A stretch of 5,938 bases of DNA from Actinomycetota bacterium. GTDB lineage: Bacteria; Actinomycetota; Actinomycetes; Actinomycetales; Microbacteriaceae. The translations under genes and the position numbers were made by a program. Below the pieces are notes generated by a model. That model saw only the letters and a program-made list of their open reading frames with translations. It did not search any database and had not been told where the DNA came from. Below, in pieces: positions 1 through 5,938 of this stretch (position 1 is the stretch's first letter; the number at the start of each line of letters is the position of its first letter). The stretch is from contig WLNS01000080.1 of the NCBI GenBank assembly GCA_009699665.1, positions 1-5,938 of the forward strand, given 5' to 3'.

Positions 1-2581
1 AGGCATCGGCACCCTGGGGCAGTCGTTCGCGCTCAACGCGAGATTTGATTCGGCGAATATCCCGAACGGTTTCTAAGGGGACCTCGCGCGGATATCGAAC
101 TCGATCGATCAGCGTCGTCATGTCGGTGACCAGGGCTTCATCGCCGGCGATAACTCGGGCACGCAGCAGGGCCTGCGACTCCCACGTCGCCCCCCACCTT
201 TCGTAATACTGTGCGTAGGAATCCAGGGTTCTGACGCGAACGCCCTGCTTGCCCTCGGGCCTCAGGTCGAGGTCGATCTCGAGAGTGAGGCGGGGATCTT
301 CAGCGCAGGCCAAGAGGCGAGAGACCATTGCCTCTGCTCGCGCTTGAGCCGCCTGATCGTGACATTCGGTAGTCCCCCGATGCACAAAGATGAGGTCGAG
401 GTCGCTACCAAAAACGAGTTCGCCGCCACCAAAACGTCCCATGGCCACGATCGCGAATTCGGGGTTTGTTTCTGATTCACGCCGAACGATGGCGAGAAAC
501 CCTTCCAAGACAACAGTCGACAGGGTCGTCAGACCGCCGGCAATCTCAGCGAAGTCACCCACGCCGACTATTCCGGCCAGTGCCATGCGCAGCATCTCGC
601 GTCGCCGCAGAGCGCGGACTGACGTCAGGGCCGACTCGGAATCGTCATGCCGAGACAGGAGGGCTTCGACCTCGCTGCGCAACACAGCCGCGGACCGCGC
701 TGATAAATCCTGGTCGTCATCGAGCCACGCCGTCGCCTCCGGCAAACGTTCGAGCAAATCCGACACGTAGCGAGATCCGCTCAAGACCTTCATGAGTCGC
801 TCTGCCGCCGCCTGAGAGTCACGCAGCATTTTGAGATACCACGGCGAGTCCCCCAGCGCTTCACTGAGTCGCCGGAACGCAAGCAGCCCATAGTCAGGGT
901 CGGCGCCATCGGCCAACCACTGCAACAGGATGGGAAGAATGGCCCGCTGAATTGTTGACCGACGTGTCATGCCCGAGGTGAGGGCCGTGATCTGCGCCAT
1001 AGCACCCTTCGGATCCTCAAAGCCGATGGCAGCCAGACGAGCTTGCGCCTGCTCGGTTGTCAGGTTCAGGCCCTCTTCAGGAAGGGCCGCAGCCGCCGCT
1101 AAGAGCGGACGGTAAAAGAGTCGTTCGTGCAAGGCCCGCACTTTGACCTTTGTGGCTCGCCACAACTCGACAACGTCTACCTCGCCCACGTCGAAGCCTG
1201 CGGCACGTGACAAAACGCGAATATCTTCGGCATCTGTGGGCATCAGATGAGTTCGACGAAGTGCACGCAACTGAAGCCGGTGTTCCAACACCCGCAAGAG
1301 TCGATAACTCTCGGCGAAAGTCGTCGCCTCATCTCGACCCACGTAGCCGCCCGCCACGAGTGCCTGCAGCGACTCGATGGTGCCGCGAAGCCGCACGGTT
1401 TCGTCCTGCAGTCCGTGCACGAGCTGCAGAAGCTGAACCGTGAACTCTACGTCGCGAAGTCCCCCCGGGCCGAGCTTGATCTGAATGTCGACTTCTGCAG
1501 GAGGAATATTGTCCGTCACCCGTTCGCGCATGCGCTGCACCTGGTCAACGAAGCCCTCCCGAGCGGCAGAGCTCCACACTTTGGGAGAAATCTCGTCGAC
1601 GTACTGTTGGCCCAGCTCACGATCTCCGGCAATCGGACGTGCTTTCAGGAGTGCCTGAAATTCCCAATTCTTGGCCCAGCGGTCGTAGTAGGCAAGGTGC
1701 GATTCCAGCGTGCGAACGAGTGCACCGGCCTTTCCCTCAGGGCGAAGGTTGGCATCTACCTCCCACAGGCCGGGCTCGCGTCCGGACTCCTGGATTCCCC
1801 GGGCTAACAGCTGGGCAAGTCTCGTCGCGTGCGTCAGTGCTGTCTCACTCGTCACGATCTCAGGATCAGCAGACTCGGCAACGTAGATGACGTCAACGTC
1901 AGAGACGTAGTTCAGCTCTCGAGCACCGCACTTTCCCATGCCGATGATGGCGAGCCGAACAAGTTCAATCTCGTGAGCCGGCACCCCTTGGGCGGCGAGC
2001 TCGGCTCGCGCGACGGCCAGACTCGCTTCTAAGGCTCCCGCAGCCGCATCGGCAAGTCCACGAGCGACACTGTCAACGACCTGTGTCGGGTGTTCTGCAC
2101 TGAGATCGAAGCACGAAATTTCGCAGAGAATGGCACGGTACTCGCTCCGCAGGGAGTCCCGAACAGTATCGAGGTCACCGGTGGCAAAGCCCCGAGAATC
2201 AGCGCCGACCGACGCCAGGAGACGACCGACGAGTGTTGCCTCGTCCCGAACGTTGTCGAGGTGAACACGCATGGCGTCCACGCGGGCGGGATGCCGAACA
2301 AAAAACTCAGCAAGCCCCCGAGAAGCTCCCGCCACCCGGATGACCCGCTCGAGCCAGGAGCGATCAGCCGACCATTTCTCGGAGCCTCTCGACGGCGCCG
2401 CCAAGATATCGATCACTGTCTGGCCGGCGACATCGGGCTCGGCGGCATGTGCGAAGAGCTCAAGAAGTTCGTCACCGCGCAAACCCGTCTCAACACACAG
2501 CTGTTCAATGACCTCGCGTCCGCGTCGCAGGTCAATAAACCCTGCCTTCGCGACGTCGGTGAGAACGAGCGCCTCAGACAC
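1..2581 (-). CDS. glnE: Bifunctional glutamine synthetase adenylyltransferase/deadenylyltransferase GlnE (C-terminus cut off by window edge)
   Basis: I translated the minus strand from 2581 to 2: 860 codons stay open without a frameshift. The protein carries the duplicated nucleotidyltransferase architecture of GlnE. The N-terminal (deadenylylating) half has GMGKCGARELN at residues 214-224, SDVDV at 227-231 (metal-binding Asp228/Asp230), EVDANLRPEGK at 274-284, LGPGGLRDVEF at 370-380 and LRRTHLMP at 441-448. The C-terminal (adenylylating) half repeats the pattern with GSDLDL at 725-730 (Asp727/Asp729) and EIDLDLRPEGK at 768-778. By family knowledge it attaches AMP to, and removes it from, a tyrosine of glutamine synthetase in response to nitrogen status, in the cytoplasm. 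The chosen start is GTG at 2581, 8 bp after the glnA2 stop, with an AGG seven bases upstream; the protein then begins MSEALVLTDVAKAGFIDL, a typical GlnE N-terminus. The first in-frame ATG is far too late. Actinobacterial homologues are about 1000 residues, so roughly 140 are missing beyond base 1. It is very probably co-transcribed with glnA2. Confidence 0.97.
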   Translation of the reverse strand, partial: MSEALVLTDVAKAGFIDLRRGREVIEQLCVETGLRGDELLELFAHAAEPDVAGQTVIDILAAPSRGSEKWSADRSWLERVIRVAGASRGLAEFFVRHPARVDAMRVHLDNVRDEATLVGRLLASVGADSRGFATGDLDTVRDSLRSEYRAILCEISCFDLSAEHPTQVVDSVARGLADAAAGALEASLAVARAELAAQGVPAHEIELVRLAIIGMGKCGARELNYVSDVDVIYVAESADPEIVTSETALTHATRLAQLLARGIQESGREPGLWEVDANLRPEGKAGALVRTLESHLAYYDRWAKNWEFQALLKARPIAGDRELGQQYVDEISPKVWSSAAREGFVDQVQRMRERVTDNIPPAEVDIQIKLGPGGLRDVEFTVQLLQLVHGLQDETVRLRGTIESLQALVAGGYVGRDEATTFAESYRLLRVLEHRLQLRALRRTHLMPTDAEDIRVLSRAAGFDVGEVDVVELWRATKVKVRALHERLFYRPLLAAAAALPEEGLNLTTEQAQARLAAIGFEDPKGAMAQITALTSGMTRRSTIQRAILPILLQWLADGADPDYGLLAFRRLSEALGDSPWYLKMLRDSQAAAERLMKVLSGSRYVSDLLERLPEATAWLDDDQDLSARSAAVLRSEVEALLSRHDDSESALTSVRALRRREMLRMALAGIVGVGDFAEIAGGLTTLSTVVLEGFLAIVRRESETNPEFAIVAMGRFGGGELVFGSDLDLIFVHRGTTECHDQAAQARAEAMVSRLLACAEDPRLTLEIDLDLRPEGKQGVRVRTLDSYAQYYERWGATWESQALLRARVIAGDEALVTDMTTLIDRVRYPREVPLETVRDIRRIKSRVERERLPQGADA

Positions 2582-2588
2582 GAGATCG

Positions 2589-2591
2589 CCT
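2589..2591 (-). promoter_or_regulatory. Ribosome binding site of glnE, overlapping the glnA2 stop codon
   Basis: On the minus strand the glnA2 TAG stop (2592-2590) is followed by G, giving AGG (within AGGCGA) with 7 nt before the GTG start at 2581. The match is short, but it decides the start. Its overlap with the upstream stop codon suggests translational coupling of glnE to glnA2. Confidence 0.5.
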
Positions 2592-3927
2592 AAAGAATGT
2601 CGAGGTTTCGCTCGAGCTCAAGAGGCGTCACCTGGGACCGATACTCTCGCCACTCGCGACGCTTATTCAACAAGACGTAATCAAATACTTTTTCGCCCAG
2701 CGTCTCGGCGACAAGTTCCGATTCCTCCATTAGCGAAATAGCGTGATCCAGGCTCGACGGCAGCGGCTTGTATCCGGAGGAGCGGCGCTCAGCGTCGGTC
2801 AATTCCCAGACGTTGTCTTCGGCCTCGGGCGAAAGTTCGTAGCCCTCCTCAATGCCCTTCAAGCCGGCCGCCAGAATGACGGCAAACGCGAGATAGGGGT
2901 TAGCCGCGGAATCGATGGCGCGATACTCGACACGACAGCTCTGCGATTTGCTCGGCTTGTAGAGCGGAACGCGAATGAGAGCGGATCGGTTATTGTGACC
3001 CCAAGTGACGAAACTCGGCGCCTCGTCGCCGCCCCACAGGCGCTTATAACTGTTGACGTACTGATTAGTAATCGCCGTGATTTCAGGCGCGTGCATCATC
3101 AGGCCCGCGATAAATGAGCGTCCGGTTTTGGAAAGCTGATATTTTCCGCCCGCTTCATAAAAGGCGTTCGTGTCACCTTCAAACAAGGACAGGTGTGTGT
3201 GCATGCCCGAGCCCGGATACTGTGCGAACGGCTTCGGCATGAAGGTCGCGTAGGTGTCCAGCTCGAGCGCAACTTCTTTGATGACTGTGCGCATCGTCAT
3301 GACGTTGTCTGCCGTTGTGAGGGCATCTGCGTAACGCAAGTCGATTTCGTTCTGGCCCGGTCCCGCCTCATGGTGGCTATATTCCACCGATATTCCGAGA
3401 TCTTCGAGCATGCGAACGGCACGCCGACGAAAGTCATGGCCCTTGCCGCCGGGAACATTGTCGAAGTATCCCGCCTGGTCGATGGGCTGGGCGCCACCGT
3501 TCCGCCAGTCAGCGTTGTTCAACAGGTAGAACTCGATTTCGGGGTGAGTGTAAAAAGTAAAACCCTTGTCAGCGGCGCGAGCCAGCGTGCGCTTCAGCAC
3601 GTTTCGGGGGTCGGCTTGCGCAGGTTGTCCATCCGGCGTCGTGATATCGCAAAACATTCGCGCCGTCGGATCAACGTCACCCCGCCAGGGCAAAATCTGA
3701 AAAGTCGACGGGTCAGGATGAGCGAGCACATCTGCTTCGAACGATCGTGTCAGTCCCTCGATAGCGGAACCGTCAAAGCCGACGCCTTCCGCGAACGCGC
3801 CTTCAACTTCAGCGGGCGCCACCGCCACCGACTTGAGTGTGCCTACGACGTCCGTAAACCACAGACGGACGAATTTCACGCCACGTTCTTCAATCGTGCG
3901 GAGAACGAAGTCCTTCTGCTTGTCCAT
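2590..3927 (-). CDS. glnA: Glutamine synthetase type I, GlnA2-like (GSI-alpha, non-adenylylated type)
   Basis: ATP-dependent ligation of ammonia to glutamate to form glutamine; type I enzymes are cytoplasmic dodecamers. The 445-residue protein starts MDKQKDFVLRTIEERG, closely matching actinobacterial GlnA2 (M. tuberculosis Rv2222c, from memory). Visible elements in order are: N-terminal beta-grasp region with VGFDGSAIEG at 49-58; metal-ligand Glu130 and Glu132 in HPEIEF; HHEAGPGQNE at 185-194; the ATP/glutamate region KPFAQYPGSGMHTH at 232-245; DEAP at 301-304; NNRSALIRVP at 312-321; and VEYRAIDSAANPYLA at 333-347. The adenylylation-site position (NLY in E. coli-type enzymes) reads NVWELT here, with Trp374 instead of Tyr, as expected for the non-adenylylated GSI-alpha group. 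Arg61 aligns with B. subtilis Arg62, implicated in glutamine feedback inhibition. An upstream in-frame GTG at 3951 is rejected because the family begins at this ATG and a good Shine-Dalgarno sits seven bases before it. It leads a two-gene unit with glnE and diverges from nadE. Confidence 0.97.
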   Translation of the reverse strand: MDKQKDFVLRTIEERGVKFVRLWFTDVVGTLKSVAVAPAEVEGAFAEGVGFDGSAIEGLTRSFEADVLAHPDPSTFQILPWRGDVDPTARMFCDITTPDGQPAQADPRNVLKRTLARAADKGFTFYTHPEIEFYLLNNADWRNGGAQPIDQAGYFDNVPGGKGHDFRRRAVRMLEDLGISVEYSHHEAGPGQNEIDLRYADALTTADNVMTMRTVIKEVALELDTYATFMPKPFAQYPGSGMHTHLSLFEGDTNAFYEAGGKYQLSKTGRSFIAGLMMHAPEITAITNQYVNSYKRLWGGDEAPSFVTWGHNNRSALIRVPLYKPSKSQSCRVEYRAIDSAANPYLAFAVILAAGLKGIEEGYELSPEAEDNVWELTDAERRSSGYKPLPSSLDHAISLMEESELVAETLGEKVFDYVLLNKRREWREYRSQVTPLELERNLDIL

Positions 3928-3934
3928 CGACAAA

Positions 3935-3941
3935 CCCTCTC
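3935..3941 (-). promoter_or_regulatory. Shine-Dalgarno of glnA2
   Basis: Minus-strand GAGAGGG lies 7 nt upstream of the ATG at 3927. This is the strongest ribosome binding site in the window. It fixes the start at 3927 over the in-frame GTG at 3951, which would place this purine run inside the coding region. Confidence 0.8.
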
Positions 3942-3954
3942 TATAGGTCACTAC

Positions 3955-3960
3955 TAGGCT
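3955..3960 (+). promoter_or_regulatory. Candidate -10 box of nadE (leaderless-type)
   Basis: TAGGCT matches TAnnnT and is followed by 7 nt and then the nadE ATG at 3968, so transcription would start at or next to the start codon. The only Shine-Dalgarno-like triplet, AGG, lies inside this box, 9 nt before the ATG, so a leaderless transcript is plausible. No good -35 element is seen at normal spacing; TCGACA at 3927-3932 is 22 nt away, which is too far. Confidence 0.45.
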
Positions 3961-3961
3961 A
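3956..3961 (-). promoter_or_regulatory. Candidate -10 box of the glnA2-glnE operon
   Basis: Minus-strand TAGCCT fits the actinobacterial sigma-A -10 consensus TAnnnT. It predicts a transcription start near 3949 and a leader of about 22 nt that contains the GAGAGGG ribosome binding site. I see no convincing -35 hexamer, which is common in actinobacteria. The box lies almost exactly on top of the nadE -10 candidate on the other strand. Confidence 0.4.
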
Positions 3962-3967
3962 ATCGCT

Positions 3968-5704
3968 ATGCCGATACTTCGCGTCGCGCTGGGTCAAATG
4001 AATCCGCGCGTTGGCGACATGACCGCGAATTCTGCGGCCATGGTTGCCCTCGCTCGAGATGCCTCGGCGAAGGGTGCCGACGTGATTGCGTTTCCCGAAA
4101 TGGCGCTCACCGGCTACCCCATTGAAGACTTAGCCCTCCGCCCGGAATTTCTCACCAGCGCGCAGCATAGCCTCGAGGCGCTCGCCCAACAGTTAGCAGC
4201 GGAGGGCATGGCCGACACCCCGGTCGTAGTCGGATATCCCCACGGCCCCATCCACGACCGCTCGGGTAGCGACGAGCACGCGATAGCTTTCAATTCGGCA
4301 GCCGTTTTGGCCGACGGGCGCATCCTCGGCGTTTATCACAAGCACCATCTGCCGAACTACTCCGTTTTCGATGAGTACCGCGTCTTTCGCTCAGGTTCGG
4401 GCGTCACGCTGCTGCGCATTCAGGGGTGCGACGTTGCCCTTGCCATCTGTGAAGACATCTGGCATCACCACGGACCGGTAGAGCACATTGCCGCCGAACA
4501 CCCCGGCCTCGTGCTCGTGATCAACGGATCTCCTTTTGAGCGTGACAAAGACGACGTGCGTGTGCCTTTGGTGGCCCAGCGGGCTCAACAAACCGGGGCT
4601 CATGTCGCCTACGTCAACATGGTGGGCGGGCAGGATGACTTGGTCTTCGACGGTGACAGTTTCGTCACCGGACCCGGCGGTCTCGTTATCGCCCGCTCGC
4701 CAAAGTTTGTCGAGCACCTGCTGGTCGTTGATCTCGAGCTGCCTGATGCGCGTCGTCAAGCCGGGACGCACGGTGAGCATGTGACCGTAATCGACCTGCC
4801 CCATGTTGAGCGAGAACACCCACCCCTGCCTGTCGTCTCTCCCGTCGAAAATATGACGGAGAGTAATGAGGCGTGCTGGGAAGCATTAGTTCTCGGCCTT
4901 CGCGACTATGTCGAAAAGAACGGTTTTGCGGGAGTCCTTCTCGGACTCTCCGGCGGAATTGATTCCGCCGTGTGCGCCACGATCGCCGTCGATGCCCTGG
5001 GCGCCGACCGAGTGACGGGTATTTCTCTGCCCTCGGTTTACTCGTCGGATCACTCCCTCTCGGATGCGGTTGCGCTGGCCGATAACCTGGGCATCACTTA
5101 CCGCGTCGAACCGATTGCCGCCGGAGTGACGGCAATCGAAGAGCAGCTCTCGCTGACCGGAGTAGCCGCAGAAAATCTGCAGGCACGAATGCGCGGCGTC
5201 ATTCTGATGGGCATTTCAAATACCTCCGGGCAACTCGTGCTCACCACGGGAAATAAATCTGAGATTGCGGTCGGCTATTCGACGATTTATGGCGATTCTG
5301 TTGGCGGCTTTGCGCCCATCAAGGACGTTCCCAAGATGTTGGTCTGGGAATTGGCGCGCTGGCGCAACGATCGCTCGCGGAAGGCCGGCATCGTTGCGCC
5401 CATTCCCGAGGGGTCGATTACGAAGCCGCCCAGTGCGGAACTTCGCCCCGGACAAGTGGACCAAGATTCACTGCCGGATTACGCGATTCTGGACGACATT
5501 TTGGACCGATATGTGACGCAACGTGCATCTCGGCACGAGATTGTTGCCGCTGGATTTGCGGCAGAAGAGGTTGACCGCATTATTCAGCTCGTTGACCGCG
5601 CCGAATGGAAACGGCGCCAGGGTGCCATCGGACCAAAAATTTCAGAGATGTCGTTTGGTCGCGATCGACGCCTTCCCATCACCTACCGACACGACCCTTC
5701 GTGA
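3968..5704 (+). CDS. nadE: Glutamine-dependent NAD+ synthetase
   Basis: Catalyses the last step of NAD+ synthesis: nicotinic acid adenine dinucleotide plus ATP and glutamine-derived ammonia gives NAD+. The 578-residue protein has two fused domains. Residues 1 to about 275 are a nitrilase-type glutaminase with the Glu-Lys-Cys triad: Glu44 in FPEMALTGYP, Lys125 in YHKHHLPNY and Cys161 in AICEDIW. Residues from about 300 onward are the PP-loop synthetase, with LSGGIDSAV from 327 (PP-loop SGGIDS 328-333), the TTGNKSE motif, a YGDSVGGFAPIKDVPK stretch and TKPPSAELRPGQ-DQDSLPDY near the end. The start MPILRVALGQMNPRVGD fits the family N-terminus, with no plausible earlier start. At 578 residues it belongs to the shorter bacterial class rather than the roughly 680-residue mycobacterial form. 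It diverges from glnA2 across 40 bp and is followed 22 bp later by panB on the same strand. Its glutamine need gives a metabolic link to its divergent neighbour, but shared regulation is only inferred. Confidence 0.97.
   Translation: MPILRVALGQMNPRVGDMTANSAAMVALARDASAKGADVIAFPEMALTGYPIEDLALRPEFLTSAQHSLEALAQQLAAEGMADTPVVVGYPHGPIHDRSGSDEHAIAFNSAAVLADGRILGVYHKHHLPNYSVFDEYRVFRSGSGVTLLRIQGCDVALAICEDIWHHHGPVEHIAAEHPGLVLVINGSPFERDKDDVRVPLVAQRAQQTGAHVAYVNMVGGQDDLVFDGDSFVTGPGGLVIARSPKFVEHLLVVDLELPDARRQAGTHGEHVTVIDLPHVEREHPPLPVVSPVENMTESNEACWEALVLGLRDYVEKNGFAGVLLGLSGGIDSAVCATIAVDALGADRVTGISLPSVYSSDHSLSDAVALADNLGITYRVEPIAAGVTAIEEQLSLTGVAAENLQARMRGVILMGISNTSGQLVLTTGNKSEIAVGYSTIYGDSVGGFAPIKDVPKMLVWELARWRNDRSRKAGIVAPIPEGSITKPPSAELRPGQVDQDSLPDYAILDDILDRYVTQRASRHEIVAAGFAAEEVDRIIQLVDRAEWKRRQGAIGPKISEMSFGRDRRLPITYRHDPS
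4930..4950 (+). repeat. Inverted repeat (hairpin) inside nadE, first of an adjacent pair
   Basis: Arms 4930-4937 (GGGAGTCC) and 4943-4950 (GGACTCTC) pair over 8 positions with one G-T (G-U in RNA) pair, around the 5-nt loop TTCTC. It lies in codons just before the PP-loop of the synthetase domain. It could be a chance product of codon choice. Confidence 0.5.
4951..4970 (+). repeat. Perfect inverted repeat inside nadE over the PP-loop codons
   Basis: CGGCGGAAT and ATTCCGCCG form perfect 9-bp arms separated by TG. In RNA the inner A-T pairs would open to give a 6-8 nt loop on a GC-rich stem. The repeat encodes the Gly-Gly-Ile-Asp-Ser-Ala part of the PP-loop and begins one base after the preceding hairpin ends. 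Confidence 0.6.
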
Positions 5705-5714
5705 TGCTGCACCT

Positions 5715-5720
5715 TAGACT
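5715..5720 (+). promoter_or_regulatory. Candidate -10 box of panB (leaderless-type)
   Basis: TAGACT matches TAnnnT and ends 6 nt before the panB ATG at 5727. There is no purine-rich Shine-Dalgarno in the 22-bp nadE-panB gap, so a leaderless panB transcript is likely. A weak -35-like ACGACC sits at 5691-5696 with an 18-bp spacer. panB may also be read through from nadE, since no terminator separates them. Confidence 0.45.
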
Positions 5721-5726
5721 TGGCGC

Positions 5727-5938
5727 ATGACAGCCACGGAAGATGAGACTGCGCCTCGAAAGCGCGTTCGAATTCGGCATTTTGCCCGGGCCAAGGCCGA
5801 AGGGATCAAGATTGTCGGGCTGACCAGCTATGACATGTTGACGGCCCATATCTTTGACGAGGCGGAGATTGATTTTTTGCTCGTTGGCGATTCAGCCGGC
5901 AACAATGTTCTGGGCTTCGATTCGACCCTTCCGGTTAC
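5727..5938 (+). CDS. panB: 3-methyl-2-oxobutanoate hydroxymethyltransferase (ketopantoate hydroxymethyltransferase), N-terminal part
   Basis: First committed step of pantothenate synthesis: transfer of a hydroxymethyl group from methylene-tetrahydrofolate to 3-methyl-2-oxobutanoate, giving ketopantoate for coenzyme A. Only the first 70 residues are in the window; the frame is open to the right edge. After a short variable, charged N-terminus (MTATEDETAPRKRVRIRHF), the TIM-barrel start is clear: GLTSYDMLTA at 31-40, then FLLVGDSAGNNVLGFDSTLPV at about 50-70. Asp55 in VGDS corresponds to the Mg2+-binding Asp45 of the E. coli enzyme. The ATG at 5727 is chosen because it is the first in-frame start after the nadE stop, with a -10-like TAGACT just ahead of it. 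It follows nadE by 22 bp on the same strand; a panB gene near glnE-glnA2 is also found in mycobacteria. Confidence 0.95.
   Translation, partial: MTATEDETAPRKRVRIRHFARAKAEGIKIVGLTSYDMLTAHIFDEAEIDFLLVGDSAGNNVLGFDSTLPV

Noticed and set aside
1247..1807. A 186-codon plus-strand open frame, and others at 390-770, 1150-1443, 2090-2593 and 2271-2741.
   Set aside because: All lie opposite the continuous glnE frame and carry no family motifs. glnE has paired catalytic motifs and an uninterrupted 860-codon frame.
3928..3951. Extended glnA2 start at the in-frame GTG at 3951 (8 extra residues).
   Set aside because: The GlnA2 family begins at the MDKQKDFVLRT methionine. A strong Shine-Dalgarno serves that ATG, and the predicted transcription start near 3949 would exclude the GTG.
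3193..3957. A 254-codon plus-strand open frame antisense to glnA2.
   Set aside because: It lies wholly opposite conserved glutamine synthetase coding sequence, its translation shows no recognisable domain, and it is explained by the low stop-codon frequency of GC-rich DNA.
3947..3962. GTCAC-n6-GCTAA resembling a GlnR nitrogen-regulator box.
   Set aside because: Only the first half fits the gTnAC-n6-GaAAC pattern as I remember it. The second half matches poorly, so it is not supportable without a motif scan and comparison to relatives.
4391..4819. A 142-codon minus-strand open frame opposite nadE.
   Set aside because: It lies opposite the glutaminase domain with its catalytic Cys161, and the translation has no recognisable motif.
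5690..5703. Small hairpin CACGA-CCCT-TCGTG at the nadE stop codon as a terminator.
   Set aside because: The stem is only 5 bp and no T-run follows. panB starts 22 bp later, so termination here is unlikely.

Overview
This 5.9 kb window reads as a core-metabolism segment of a mid-to-high-GC actinobacterium. The best guess is the Microbacteriaceae or a close relative. That rests on protein style (a GlnA2-type glutamine synthetase next to a long actinobacterial-type GlnE), on apparent leaderless-type promoters, and on regular use of TTA leucine codons in glnE, which argues against very GC-rich streptomycete-like genomes. The genus cannot be fixed from the sequence alone.

Layout: the left two-thirds is a leftward (minus-strand) pair, glnA2 (3927 to 2590) followed 8 bp later by glnE (2581 to beyond base 1, C-terminus cut by the window edge). 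The right third is rightward: nadE (3968 to 5704), then panB 22 bp later (starting at 5727, cut by the right edge). The two pairs diverge from a 40-bp intergenic region (3928-3967). There are no RNA genes, mobile elements, CRISPR arrays or unexplained gene-free stretches; coding density is close to 100%.

Function: glnA2 makes glutamine from glutamate, ammonia and ATP. glnE adenylylates and deadenylylates glutamine synthetase. nadE uses glutamine as the amide donor to make NAD+. panB starts pantothenate (coenzyme A) synthesis. The glnE-glnA2-panB neighbourhood resembles the Mycobacterium tuberculosis order (Rv2221c, Rv2222c, Rv2225), with nadE here between glnA2 and panB.

I found no sign of an undescribed system. 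The points most worth a second look are: (i) the 7-bp symmetric element TAGGCTA at 3955-3961, which can serve as a -10 box on both strands for the divergent pair; (ii) leaderless-style -10 boxes 6-7 nt before the nadE and panB start codons; (iii) two back-to-back inverted repeats over the nadE PP-loop codons; and (iv) a Trp in place of the adenylylated Tyr in the glutamine synthetase that is co-transcribed with glnE.
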